A DNA stretch of 64,000 nucleotides from Aurantimonas sp. 22II-16-19i (lineage in GTDB: Bacteria > Pseudomonadota > Alphaproteobacteria > Rhizobiales > Rhizobiaceae). The notes under the pieces were generated by a model, which was not told the origin of the DNA, made no database searches, and saw nothing but the letters and a program-made list of their open reading frames with translations. Shown piece after piece: positions 33,148 through 42,099 of the stretch. Every line of letters begins with the position of its first letter. Positions within the stretch are counted from its first letter, which is position 1. Where the stretch lies: assembly GCF_002088275.1 (NCBI RefSeq), contig NZ_AQQS01000016.1, positions 1 to 64,000 on the forward strand, given 5' to 3'. The translations under genes were made by a program, and so were the position numbers.

Positions 33148-34941
33148 ATGGCTCTGAGGCGATTTGCATTCGTGCTGGCGGCCGTGGCGCTCGCCACCGT
33201 TGCCGCATGGCTGTTCTTCGTGGTCGTGACGGCCAACGGCATCACCTATCTGCACATCGCGCAGATCACCCTCCTGTTGATCTGCTGCCTGTGGCTGTCC
33301 TGGGGGTTCAACACGGCACTGGCCGGGATCTTCAGCCGCGACAGGCTGCCCGAGCCGGAAAAGCGCCCGCGGCCCGCAACCAGCCGCACGGCGGTCCTGA
33401 TGCCGGTCTACAACGAGGATGTGCGGGCGGTCTTCGCGCGTGTGGCGGCGATGTACGAGGAGTTGCGGCGGTCGCCGGACTTCCAGCGCTTCGACTTCTA
33501 CATTCTCTCAGACTCCACCAAGGCTGAGAACGTCGCCGAGGAACGCCGCGTCCACGATCTTCTGGTCGCCGAGCTCTCCGCCGCCGGCCGCCTCTACTAC
33601 CGCAACCGCGAACAGAACATCGGTCGCAAGGCCGGCAACATCGCCGACTTCGTCACCAACCATGGCGGCGCCTACGACTACATGCTGATCCTCGACGCCG
33701 ACAGCCTGATGCGGGCGGAGACCATCGTCGAGATGGCGGGGCGGATGGACGAGGATCCGGAACTCGGACTGCTCCAGAGCCAGCCCCTGATCATCGGCCG
33801 GCGGACGCCGTTCGGGCGCGCGCTGCAGTTCTCGGCCGCCCTCTTCTCGCCGATCTTCTCGCGCGGCATCGCGGCCCTGCAGGGACGCGAGGGACCCTTC
33901 TGGGGGCACAACGCGATCATCCGGGTGCGCGCCTTCGCGGCGAGCTGCGGCCTGCCCACGCTGCCGGGCAAGCCGCCCTTCGGCGGCCAGATCCTCAGCC
34001 ACGACTATGTCGAAGCGGCGCTTTTGGCGCGGGCCGGCTACAAGGTGCGGGTCGATCCCGATCTCGAAGGCTCGTTCGAGGAAGCCCCGTCCAACATCAT
34101 CGAATACGCCAAGCGCGACCGGCGGTGGTGCCAGGGCAACCTGCAGCATGCCCGGCTCCTGCCGGCGCCGGGATTGCGGCTGTGGAGCCGGATCTCGCTG
34201 GTCGCCGGCATCATGGCCTATCTCGCCTCGCCGATCTGGCTGATGTTCCTGATCGTCAGCCTGCTCGATCCGGTGCTGGCGCCGGAGCCCAACTACTTCC
34301 CGGCGAACTCGCTGTTCCCGGTCTTCCCGCAGCCGGAAACCAACAAGGCGCTGCTGCTGCTCTTCGGCATCTTCGTCCTCCTGCTCCTGCCCAAGACGCT
34401 GATCGCTTTCGGTTCGGCCTTCACCGACCGGCGCAAATCCTTCGGCGGCACGGGGCTGGTTCTCGCCGGCGCCTCGGTCGAGCTGATCTTGACCAGCATC
34501 CTCGCGCCGATCATGATGATGTTCCAGTCGAAGGCGGTCTACGAGATCCTCGTCGGGGCGGATGCCGGCTGGCCCTCGACCGAGCGCGATGACGACTACA
34601 TGCCGGTGTCGGTGGCCTTCCGAGCGTCGTGGTGGATGGTGCTCTCGGGAGCCGTCGTCCTCTACGCCACCTACACCTATGCTCCCGACCTGATGCTCTG
34701 GACGCTGCCCATCGCCGTGCCGCTCGTGACCGCGCCGCTGATGATCAGCCTGACCGGCAATCCCGTCCTCGGGGACGGCCTGAAGCGTCTCGGCCTGTTC
34801 ACCACGCCTTTCGAGGCGCACCCGGAATCGGTGATCCGGGCGAGTTCGCAGTGGCGCAACCGCCTGGCGGCGATGGAGGCGGAAACGCTCTCCCGGAACC
34901 CCACGATGGATCGCTCTGAGGGCTTGCCGGATCCCGCCTGA
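33148..34941 (+). CDS. opgH: Glucans biosynthesis glucosyltransferase OpgH
   Basis: A 597-residue membrane glycosyltransferase (GT2) that builds the beta-glucan backbone from UDP-glucose. Two N-terminal helices, then a cytoplasmic GT domain with P-V-Y-N-E-D, D-A-D-S, S-H-D-Y-V-E and R-D-R-R-W-C-Q-G-N, then further membrane helices. It lacks the long N-terminal extension of E. coli OpgH (847 residues), which is normal for short forms. ATG 33148 has GAGGA nine bases before; an ATG at 33109 in frame is less well supported. Confidence 0.92.
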   Translation: MALRRFAFVLAAVALATVAAWLFFVVVTANGITYLHIAQITLLLICCLWLSWGFNTALAGIFSRDRLPEPEKRPRPATSRTAVLMPVYNEDVRAVFARVAAMYEELRRSPDFQRFDFYILSDSTKAENVAEERRVHDLLVAELSAAGRLYYRNREQNIGRKAGNIADFVTNHGGAYDYMLILDADSLMRAETIVEMAGRMDEDPELGLLQSQPLIIGRRTPFGRALQFSAALFSPIFSRGIAALQGREGPFWGHNAIIRVRAFAASCGLPTLPGKPPFGGQILSHDYVEAALLARAGYKVRVDPDLEGSFEEAPSNIIEYAKRDRRWCQGNLQHARLLPAPGLRLWSRISLVAGIMAYLASPIWLMFLIVSLLDPVLAPEPNYFPANSLFPVFPQPETNKALLLLFGIFVLLLLPKTLIAFGSAFTDRRKSFGGTGLVLAGASVELILTSILAPIMMMFQSKAVYEILVGADAGWPSTERDDDYMPVSVAFRASWWMVLSGAVVLYATYTYAPDLMLWTLPIAVPLVTAPLMISLTGNPVLGDGLKRLGLFTTPFEAHPESVIRASSQWRNRLAAMEAETLSRNPTMDRSEGLPDPA

Positions 34942-34958
34942 GTCCTACGACAACATCC

Positions 34959-36218
34959 ATGACAATCGCAGCTTTGCCCCGCCCTCAGTCGGGCCGTGAC
35001 CATCGTGTCGACTTCTGGCGGGGCGTTGCCCTCGTGATGATCTTCGTCAACCACATTCCGGGCAATCTCTACGAGAACTACACCTCCCGGAACTTCGGCT
35101 TCTCCGACGCTGCCGAGCTGTTCGTCTTCCTGGCGGGCTTCGCTTCCGCCTATGCCTATGGCCGGGTCTTCTTCGCCGGGCACCGTCTCGTGGCGACGCT
35201 GAAGGCCTGGCGGCGGGCCGGTGTGCTGGTGCTCGTCCAGTACATGATGTCGATCCTCGCCCTCGGCGTGTTCTCCTGGGGCGCCCTCGCTCTCGGGCGT
35301 GGCGAGCTCCTGTCGCGCAACGGCCTGTCGCAGTTCATCGCCGCCCCGGTCGAGACCATGATCGGCTTCGCGGCGATGACCCATCAGCTCGGCTATGTGA
35401 ACATCCTGCCGATGTATGCGGTGCTGCTGTTCCTGTTGCCGGCGCTCCTCGCCCTCGCCCGGATCAGCCTCAACCTGATGCTCGGCGTCTCCGTGACGAT
35501 CTGGCTGCTCGCCTATGTCTTCGCCATCGACCTGCCCAACTATCCGCTGCCCGGGGGCTGGTTCTTCAACCCGGTCTCCTGGCAGCTGATCCTCGCCCTC
35601 GGCCTCTACTGCGGCTTCCAACGGATCGAGCGCGGCTACGCCGTCGCCTTCCACCCATGGGTGATGGCGCTCGCCGGCGCCTACTGCATGGTGGCCTTCC
35701 TGACCATCCGCTTCGACCTCTGGTCCTGGTGGGAAAGCCTGCCCTTTCCGATGCTCGTCTCGGGGTTCGACAAGACCTATGTCAGCCTGCCGCGACTGCT
35801 GCACATGGCGGCGCTCATCTATCTCTTCGCCAATGCCGCGCAGACATCGCCCTTCTCGACGGTGACGCGGGACAACCCGCTCGCCATGCTCGGCCGCCAT
35901 TCGCTGCCGGTCTTCGCTCTGGGCACCGTGCTGTCGCTGTTCGGTCAGGTGATCAAATACGACCACCAGCCGCATTTCCTGATCGACACGCTGTTGATCG
36001 CCGGCGGCATCGCGATCCAGTTCGCGCTGGCGCGCTTCCTCGACTGGTGGGCGACGGCCCAGAAGGTTACGCTCGGGCCGAAGGGGGCCCGCGCCGTCGA
36101 TCCGACGCGGGCCGACATTCCCGGCCTGGCAAGGCCCGCGGGCAAGGCGGCCGTCGCCGACGGCGAGCTCGTCGCCATCCGCAAGTCGGCGAACGAGCGG
36201 CTGACGCCCGTCGCGTGA
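34959..36218 (+). CDS. opgC: OpgC-family glucan succinyltransferase (membrane acyltransferase)
   Basis: A 419-residue protein with about ten membrane helices. It opens with the OpgC pattern D-H-R-V-D-F-W-R-G-V-A-L-V-M-I-F-V-N-H-I-P-G-N, holding the probable catalytic histidine, then N-F-G-F-S-D-A-A-E-L-F-V-F-L-A-G. It adds succinyl groups to periplasmic glucans, giving them negative charge. It is the last gene of the opg operon, 17 bases after opgH. Confidence 0.9.
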   Translation: MTIAALPRPQSGRDHRVDFWRGVALVMIFVNHIPGNLYENYTSRNFGFSDAAELFVFLAGFASAYAYGRVFFAGHRLVATLKAWRRAGVLVLVQYMMSILALGVFSWGALALGRGELLSRNGLSQFIAAPVETMIGFAAMTHQLGYVNILPMYAVLLFLLPALLALARISLNLMLGVSVTIWLLAYVFAIDLPNYPLPGGWFFNPVSWQLILALGLYCGFQRIERGYAVAFHPWVMALAGAYCMVAFLTIRFDLWSWWESLPFPMLVSGFDKTYVSLPRLLHMAALIYLFANAAQTSPFSTVTRDNPLAMLGRHSLPVFALGTVLSLFGQVIKYDHQPHFLIDTLLIAGGIAIQFALARFLDWWATAQKVTLGPKGARAVDPTRADIPGLARPAGKAAVADGELVAIRKSANERLTPVA

Positions 36219-36275
36219 GGAGACTGCGGGAACAGCGCCTCGTGGGCGGCCAGCATGCGACTTTCGAACTAAGCC

Positions 36276-36297
36276 TGATCATGTTGTTATCTGATCA
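36276..36297. promoter_or_regulatory. Inverted repeat TGATCA-N10-TGATCA before the OFA transporter
   Basis: Two TGATCA half-sites ten bases apart, on a 22-base element ending 51 bases before the transporter start. Operators of GntR-type regulators often contain similar half-sites. No regulator gene is adjacent, so the binder is unknown. Confidence 0.38.
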
Positions 36298-36348
36298 AAT
36301 CCGCCTAAGTTCGCCCCGATTCGGTACTCGGACCGGGAGGAACGGCAT

Positions 36349-37740
36349 ATGGCGTCGAACGCCCTGACGGCATCTCGAGGCGGGTGGCTTGCCCGGGAAC
36401 GGACGGTGGCGGATGCCGGCTTCAACCGCTGGCTCGTTCCACCCGCGGCGCTCTGCGTCCATCTCTGCATCGGCGAGGTCTACGCCTTCTCGGTATTCAA
36501 CAAGCCGCTCAGCCTGCTGAACGGAACTGTCGGACCGGACGGCGCGGTGGTCCCGGGCGCCGACGACTGGTCGATCGCCTCGCTCGGCTGGATCTTCTCG
36601 ATCGCCATCCTGTTCCTCGGCCTTGCCGCCGCCTTCGGCGGCACCTGGGTGGAGAAGGTCGGTCCGCGCAAGACCATGGCGGCGGCTGCGGCCCTGTTCG
36701 GCGGCGGCTTCCTCGTCGCCTCGCTCGGCGTTGCCTGGCACCAGCTCTGGCTGGTCTATCTCGGCTACGGCGTTCTCGGCGGCTGCGGCCTCGGCCTCGG
36801 CTACATCTCGCCGGTCAAGACGCTGATGAGCTGGTTCCCCGACAAGCCGGGCATGGCGACGGGCATGGCGATCATGGGCTTCGGCGGCGGCGCCTTCATC
36901 GCCTCGCCGCTGTCGGTCTGGCTGATGGGTATCGGCGGCGTCGCCTTCGCCTTCGTCGTCCTCGGCATCGTCTATTTCGTCTACATGATGGTCGGCGCGA
37001 CGATCGTCAGGGTACCGCCCGAAGGCTGGGTGCCCGAGGGCTACACTCCGCCGAAGCAGTCCAGGGGCCTGATCACCACCGCCAACGTCCATGTCGACGA
37101 GGCGTTGAGGACGCGGCAGTTCTGGCTGCTCTGGGGCGTTCTGTTCCTCAGTGTCACCGCGGGCATCGGCGTTCTCGGCCAGGCCTCGCTGATGAGCCAG
37201 GAGATGTTCCCGGGCGTGATCGACGCGGCCGCGGCTGCCGGCTTCGTCGGCCTGCTCTCGCTGTTCAACATGGGCGGGAGGTTCTTCTGGGCCTCGACGT
37301 CGGACTATATCGGCCGCAAGAACACCTACATGATCTTCTTCGTCCTCGGCGTCATTCTCTACGCCCTGGTTCCGACCAGCGGACAGATGGGATCCATCGT
37401 GCTGTTCGTGCTGTTCTACGCCGTCATCCTGTCGATGTATGGCGGCGGCTTCGCCACCATCCCGGCCTATCTCAAGGACGTCTTCGGCACGCAGTATGTC
37501 GGCGCGATCCACGGCCGGCTGCTGACCGCCTGGTCGGCGGCCGGCATCGCCGGTCCGGTGCTCGTCAACTACATCCGCGAGTACCAGATCTCGGCGGGCG
37601 TTGCCCGGGCCGACGCCTACACCATCACCATGTACATCATGGCCGGCCTCCTGGCTGTCGGCTTCGTCCTGAACTTCCTGATGAAGCCGGTGGACGAGCG
37701 CCATCACATGGAAGCCGAGCCGGCGCCGAGTTGGACCTGA
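36349..37740 (+). CDS. OFA-family MFS transporter (oxalate/formate antiporter-like)
   Basis: A 463-residue twelve-helix MFS protein of the OFA group. It opens with W-L-V-P-P-A-A-L-C-V-H-L-C-I-G-E-V-Y-A-F-S-V-F and has G-G-T-W-V-E-K-V-G-P-R-K-T-M and S-D-Y-I-G-R-K-N-T. OFA members carry oxalate, formate, pyruvate or other monocarboxylates; the substrate here is open. GGAGG precedes ATG 36349. A 40-residue partner gene follows 15 bases downstream and a strong terminator closes the unit. Confidence 0.9.
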   Translation: MASNALTASRGGWLARERTVADAGFNRWLVPPAALCVHLCIGEVYAFSVFNKPLSLLNGTVGPDGAVVPGADDWSIASLGWIFSIAILFLGLAAAFGGTWVEKVGPRKTMAAAAALFGGGFLVASLGVAWHQLWLVYLGYGVLGGCGLGLGYISPVKTLMSWFPDKPGMATGMAIMGFGGGAFIASPLSVWLMGIGGVAFAFVVLGIVYFVYMMVGATIVRVPPEGWVPEGYTPPKQSRGLITTANVHVDEALRTRQFWLLWGVLFLSVTAGIGVLGQASLMSQEMFPGVIDAAAAAGFVGLLSLFNMGGRFFWASTSDYIGRKNTYMIFFVLGVILYALVPTSGQMGSIVLFVLFYAVILSMYGGGFATIPAYLKDVFGTQYVGAIHGRLLTAWSAAGIAGPVLVNYIREYQISAGVARADAYTITMYIMAGLLAVGFVLNFLMKPVDERHHMEAEPAPSWT

Positions 37741-37755
37741 GAGGGAGACATCACC

Positions 37756-37878
37756 ATGGCAAACGAGACTTCCAACTCCGACGGCCTGAAGCTCGCCCTC
37801 GCCTGGGCCTTCGTCGGCATCCCCCTCGCCTGGGGCATCGTCATGACGCTGAACAACGCCTTGGCCTTGTTCCAGTAA
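37756..37878 (+). CDS. Small membrane subunit of the OFA/MFS transporter
   Basis: A 40-residue protein (M-A-N-E-T-S-N-S-D-G then L-K-L-A-L-A-W-A-F-V-G-I-P-L-A-W-G-I-V-M-T-L) with one membrane helix. It begins with a GAGGGAGA ribosome site 15 bases after the transporter stop and is followed by the terminator, so it is the second cistron. Short single-helix proteins recur directly after OFA transporter genes in proteobacteria and are annotated there as the MFS small subunit. A stabilising or regulatory role is likely but unproven. Confidence 0.75.
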   Translation: MANETSNSDGLKLALAWAFVGIPLAWGIVMTLNNALALFQ

Positions 37879-37940
37879 GCCTCCAGCGAGCGCCCGACGC
37901 TCGCATGGACCGGCCTTCGATCCGCTCGACCACGCATGAA

Positions 37941-37973
37941 AAAGGGCGGCTCCGATCACCGGAGCCGCCCTTT
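37941..37973. terminator. Strong terminator hairpin, probably bidirectional
   Basis: A perfect 14-bp stem (AAAGGGCGGCTCCG / CGGAGCCGCCCTTT) with a five-base loop, rich in A before and T after. It ends the OFA transporter unit and, read the other way, the convergent triple-repeat protein gene. Confidence 0.85.
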
Positions 37974-38020
37974 GCTGTTTCGGCTATGCCGGGCCTCGAT
38001 CGCCCGGTCGCCGCATGATC

Positions 38021-38398
38021 TCAGCGAACGGCGTCGCGGGTCTCTTGGTTGCGGATCGTCCGGCCGTAATCCGAGCCCGGAATACGGGTGCGGGACGCGC
38101 CATCGACCGAGCCGGCGGAGCCGCGATAGTCGTGCGCACGAACGGCCTCGCGAGCGCTCTCGTTGGCCCGCGTCCGCTCATAGTCGGAGCCCGGCACACG
38201 CTGATTCGCGCTGTAGCCATAGGCGGTCGCATCGCTCGTCGATCCGCCATAGACGCCCCCGGCTGCAACGGCCGCACGCGATGCTTCGTTGGCCTGGGTG
38301 CGGGAGAAATCGGATCCCGGAACCGCCTGCGCCGACGCCGCCGTGCTCAGGCCGATGGTCGCCGCGAAGATCGAAGTGGCAATGATGGTGGTACGCAT
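38021..38398 (-). CDS. Secreted protein with three internal repeats
   Basis: A 125-residue exported protein: signal peptide about 1-24 (T-I-I-A-T-S-I-F-A-A-T-I-G then A-S-A), then three copies of a ~20-residue unit following the pattern (V/I)-P-G-S-D-(F/Y)-x-R-T-x-x-N-(E/Q)-x-x-R-(A/E/D)-A-V, at about 26-44, 69-87 and 106-124. I do not recognise the family. The conserved acidic and arginine positions suggest a binding repeat. Single-gene unit, facing the shared terminator at 37941-37973. Confidence 0.7.
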   Translation of the reverse strand: MRTTIIATSIFAATIGLSTAASAQAVPGSDFSRTQANEASRAAVAAGGVYGGSTSDATAYGYSANQRVPGSDYERTRANESAREAVRAHDYRGSAGSVDGASRTRIPGSDYGRTIRNQETRDAVR

Positions 38399-38743
38399 TT
38401 CATTTATCCTTTTAGAATGCACCAGCAGATAAACCGCCATGCCGAATAGCACTGTCGGCTCGCTGCCTGTCATTCATCCATGTAAGGACGACGCAGGCAG
38501 ATGAAATGCGCGCATCATGAACAGTCTGTCGGCATGTCAACACGTCACGAATTCTTGTCATGAGAATGTCACTTCGCCGCAATCGAGACGTGCGCAGAGC
38601 GTTCGTCGGCTGTCGCACAGCAGACGTGATCCCGGCACCGGAGATCGAATTTTTCATTTCGATCAATGACTTAATTGCGAGAGAGCGCGAGCGCGGGACG
38701 ATCCGGCGTCAAGGCCCGGCGAGCCGTCACATGCCAGCCATGC
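38399..38743. other. Intergenic region between the repeat protein and mmsA terminator
   Basis: About 345 bases with no credible gene. It should contain the promoter of the leftward triple-repeat protein gene. Base composition is lower in GC than the flanks (for example around 38520-38570 and 38640-38690), as expected of non-coding DNA. No further element is recognised. Confidence 0.4.
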
Positions 38744-38768
38744 AAAAAGGGCGGCCTTGCGGCCGCCC
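38744..38768 (-). terminator. Terminator of mmsA
   Basis: Read on the minus strand this is GGGCGGCC-GCAA-GGCCGCCC followed by TTTTT: an 8-bp GC stem, tetraloop and U-tract. It lies about 100 bases after the mmsA stop. Confidence 0.85.
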
Positions 38769-38871
38769 CTCTGTGAATTCTTGGCTATACTTGATCTGGT
38801 CCAGCGCCTTTCGAGCCCTATCGCCCTCGTCAGCCTGGCGATTCTGCAGGCCCGTCGCCGACGCCGCGGGC

Positions 38872-40371
38872 CTACTTCATGGTCGGGATGGAGAACTCCG
38901 CGCCGTCCTTGATGCCCGACGGCCAGCGGGAGGTGACGGTCTTGGTCCGCGTGTAGAAGCGGAAGGCGTCGGAGCCGTGCTGGTTGAGGTCGCCGAAGCC
39001 GGAAGCCTTCCAGCCGCCGAAGGTGTAATAGGCGAGCGGCACCGGGATCGGGACGTTGATGCCCACCATGCCGATGTTGATGCGGCTGGCGAAGTCGCGC
39101 GCCGCGTCGCCGTCCCGGGTGAAGATCGCGACGCCGTTGCCGTATTCGTGGCTCATCGGCAGGTCGATGGCGGCCTCGTAATCCGCAGCCCGGGCGACCG
39201 AGAGGACGGGACCGAAGATCTCGGTCTTGTAGATGTCCATGTCCTTGGTGACGTGGTCGAACAGGCAGGCGCCGACGAAAAAGCCGTCCTCGTAGCCCTG
39301 CATCTTGAACTGGCGGCCGTCGACGACGAGCTTGGCGCCTTCCTCGACGCCGCGATCGACGAGGCCGAGGACGCGCTTCTGCGCCTCGCGCGTCACCAGC
39401 GGGCCGAAGTCCACGTCGTTGCCGGCGGTCCACGGACCGATCTTCAGCGCCTCGACCTTGGGGACGAGCTTCTCGATCAGCCGCTCCGCCGTCTCCTCGC
39501 CGACGGGGACGGCGACCGAGACCGCCATGCAGCGCTCGCCCGCCGCGCCATAGCCGGCGCCGATCAGCGCGTCGACGGCCTTGTCCATGTCGGCGTCCGG
39601 CATAATGATCATGTGGTTCTTGGCGCCGCCGAAGCACTGGACGCGCTTGCCGTTCGAGCAGCCGCGGCCGTAGATGTACTGGGCGATCGCCGTCGAGCCG
39701 ACGAAGCCGATGGCCTGGATGTCCGGATCGTCGAGGATCGCGTCGACCGCGCCCTTGTCGCCATTGACGACGTTGAGGATGCCGGCCGGCGCGCCGGCTT
39801 CCAGCATGAGCTCGGCGAGCATCATCGGCACCGACGGGTCGCGCTCGGACGGCTTCAGGATGAAGGCGTTGCCGGCGGCGATGGCCGGGCAGAACTTCCA
39901 CATCGGGATCATCGCCGGAAAGTTGAACGGCGTGATGCCGGCGACGACGCCCAAGGGTTGGCGGATCGAATAGATGTCGATGCCGGGGCCGGCGCCTTCG
40001 GAGAACTCGCCCTTCATCATCTGCGGCGCCGCGATGCAGAACTCGGCGACCTCGAGGCCGCGCTGCACGTCGCCCTTGGCGTCCGGAAAGGTCTTGCCGT
40101 GTTCCTTCGACAGGGCTTCGGCGAGCTTGTCCATGTCGCGGTTGAGGAGTTCGACGAACTTCATCATCACGCGGGCGCGGCGCTGCGGGTTGGTGGCGCC
40201 CCAGGCCGGCTGCGCCGCCTTGGCATTCTCCACCGCCGCCCGCAGCTCGCTTTCGTTGGCGAGGGCGACGGTGCCCTGCACCTCGCCGGTCGCCGGATTG
40301 AAGATCTCGGCGCTGCGACCGCTGGCGCCCGCGACGTGCTTGCCGCCGATGAAATGACCGATCTCGTACAT
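38872..40371 (-). CDS. mmsA: CoA-acylating methylmalonate-semialdehyde dehydrogenase
   Basis: A 499-residue aldehyde dehydrogenase of the MmsA/IolA group, converting methylmalonate or malonate semialdehyde to propionyl- or acetyl-CoA in valine, inositol or beta-alanine breakdown. It opens with I-G-H-F-I-G-G-K-H-V and has the catalytic cysteine in G-E-R-C-M-A-V-S and F-N-F-P-A-M-I-P-M-W, a hallmark of this group. ATG 40371 is preceded by GGGGAGG. A divergent LysR gene starts 144 bases away. Confidence 0.93.
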   Translation of the reverse strand: MYEIGHFIGGKHVAGASGRSAEIFNPATGEVQGTVALANESELRAAVENAKAAQPAWGATNPQRRARVMMKFVELLNRDMDKLAEALSKEHGKTFPDAKGDVQRGLEVAEFCIAAPQMMKGEFSEGAGPGIDIYSIRQPLGVVAGITPFNFPAMIPMWKFCPAIAAGNAFILKPSERDPSVPMMLAELMLEAGAPAGILNVVNGDKGAVDAILDDPDIQAIGFVGSTAIAQYIYGRGCSNGKRVQCFGGAKNHMIIMPDADMDKAVDALIGAGYGAAGERCMAVSVAVPVGEETAERLIEKLVPKVEALKIGPWTAGNDVDFGPLVTREAQKRVLGLVDRGVEEGAKLVVDGRQFKMQGYEDGFFVGACLFDHVTKDMDIYKTEIFGPVLSVARAADYEAAIDLPMSHEYGNGVAIFTRDGDAARDFASRINIGMVGINVPIPVPLAYYTFGGWKASGFGDLNQHGSDAFRFYTRTKTVTSRWPSGIKDGAEFSIPTMK

Positions 40372-40515
40372 GGATGGACCTCCCCTGTTGATTGACTGGC
40401 CCTGTTGTGGACTGTCGTCAGTTTCGCGCACAATGGTTCCGGCATAAAGCCCGCGGCACGCCCATTCGTTGTGCGGATTTTATCGTGCTTCGCGAATCTG
40501 CCGGGTCTGATCGCC

Positions 40516-41397
40516 ATGAACTGGGACGACGTCCGCATCTTTCTATCCGTCGCCCGGGCTGGCCAGATCCTCGCCGCCGCGCGCCGGCTCGATCTCAACC
40601 ATGCGACGGTCGGGCGCCGCCTGACGGCCCTCGAGGAGGCGATCGGCACGAAGCTGTTCGATCGCTCCCCGGGCGGCTGCGAGCTGACGGAGGCGGGGCG
40701 GGTGTTCCGCAGCCATGCGGAGGCGATGGAGGCGGCGATGATCTCCGGCCGCGCCGAGGTCGGCGGCAGCGACGTCGATCTGTCCGGCACGGTGCGGATC
40801 GGCGCGCCGGATGGCTTCGGCACCGTCTTCCTGGCGCCGCGCCTGTGGCGGCTCATCGAGCGACATGCCGGGCTGACGGTGCAATTGGTCCCCGTGCCGC
40901 GTACCTTCTCCCTGTCGCGGCGGGAGGCGGACATCGCCATCACCGTCGAGCGGCCCGCCGCCGGGCGGCTCGTCGCGGCAAAGCTCTGCGACTACCGCCT
41001 CGGCTTCTATGCGAGCCGCGCCTATATCGAAGCCGCCGGCAGGCCGGGCTCGCTTGCGGAGCTGCCTGAGCATCGGCTGGTCGGGGCGGTGGAGGATCTC
41101 CTGTATTCGCCGCAGCTCGCCTATCATGCGGACCGGCTCGCTGCCTGGCCGTCACGCTACGAGGTGTCGAGCGCCATCGGCCAGACCGAGGCGGTCGCCG
41201 CGGGAGCCGGCATCGGCATCCTGCACCGCTTCATCGCGGCGGGACGCTCCCACCTGGTCGAACTCCTGCCGGCCGACGCGATCACGCGAAGCTACTGGCT
41301 GGTCTATCACGAGAGCGCCCGCGATATCCGGCGGGTGACGGCGGTCGTCGAGTTCATCCGCTCGGCGGTCGAGGCCGAGCGGATGCTGTTCCTGTAG
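40516..41397 (+). CDS. LysR-family transcriptional regulator, divergent to mmsA
   Basis: A 293-residue regulator: winged helix (about 1-60, W-D-D-V-R-I-F-L-S-V-A-R-A-G then A-T-V-G-R-R-L-T-A-L-E) and a substrate-binding domain (about 90-290). The divergent layout with mmsA (144 bases between starts) is the usual arrangement of a LysR activator and its target, so it probably controls semialdehyde metabolism. Confidence 0.9.
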   Translation: MNWDDVRIFLSVARAGQILAAARRLDLNHATVGRRLTALEEAIGTKLFDRSPGGCELTEAGRVFRSHAEAMEAAMISGRAEVGGSDVDLSGTVRIGAPDGFGTVFLAPRLWRLIERHAGLTVQLVPVPRTFSLSRREADIAITVERPAAGRLVAAKLCDYRLGFYASRAYIEAAGRPGSLAELPEHRLVGAVEDLLYSPQLAYHADRLAAWPSRYEVSSAIGQTEAVAAGAGIGILHRFIAAGRSHLVELLPADAITRSYWLVYHESARDIRRVTAVVEFIRSAVEAERMLFL

Positions 41398-41460
41398 AGC
41401 GCCGTGGATCCGAACAGTCGGCAAGGCCCCGCCCTGCCGTTCGATCGACGGCTGGACCGA

Positions 41461-41895
41461 TCAGCCGCCGAAAGCCGGCAGCTTCTCGATCTGGTCCCGC
41501 GTCATCTGCGTCCGGATGCGGCCCATCTCGAGGGACACGTCGGTGAGCATCAAAATCACCCGCTTCTCGCCGATCCCGAGAAATCCGCCGACCTCGACCG
41601 TGATCGCCTTGGCGTTGCCCTGAGCGTCGCCGAGAACGTCCTCGACCTCGCCGACCCTCTCGTCGTTCGGTCCGACGACGTCCATGTCGTCGACCTGGTC
41701 GACCATCAGGTTGAGCTGGGGAACCGGGATCTCGTCCCTGTCGATCACCGCCAGGACGCCGGCGGTCGCCGCGGGAGCGGCCTGCTGGTTCGACGTGTCG
41801 GGGCTGGTGGTCTGGCTCTGCTGCGCGACAGCCGCGCCGGCGAACAGGCAGGCGGTAAGGACGGCGGGAAGGAAAGGCTTCAACAATGGCTCCAT
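41461..41895 (-). CDS. Exported PRC-barrel domain protein
   Basis: A 144-residue protein with a signal peptide (about 1-26, F-L-P-A-V-L-T-A-C-L-F-A-G-A-A-V-A) and a PRC-barrel fold (about 60-142, with E-R-V-G-E-V-E-D-V-L-G-D and G-F-L-G-I-G-E-K-R-V). Such periplasmic PRC-barrel proteins are common in Rhizobiales; their function is unknown, possibly stress-related. It converges on the LysR gene. Confidence 0.8.
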   Translation of the reverse strand: MEPLLKPFLPAVLTACLFAGAAVAQQSQTTSPDTSNQQAAPAATAGVLAVIDRDEIPVPQLNLMVDQVDDMDVVGPNDERVGEVEDVLGDAQGNAKAITVEVGGFLGIGEKRVILMLTDVSLEMGRIRTQMTRDQIEKLPAFGG

Positions 41896-42099
41896 CGGTT
41901 TCTGGAGTGGAAGGCAGGCGAGCCGATGTCGACACCGCCGGAGCGGGATCGAGGCGTCGTCTGTCATGATGGAACTGGAACCGGCGGGGGAAGCTAAAGT
42001 TCCCCGGAAACGCGCCTGCGCAGGTCGTCTCGGGCCGCCTCGCGACCTCACCGCGCGCCGACGATGCAGGCGCCTGACGCGGTCATGCGGAGGTTTCGG

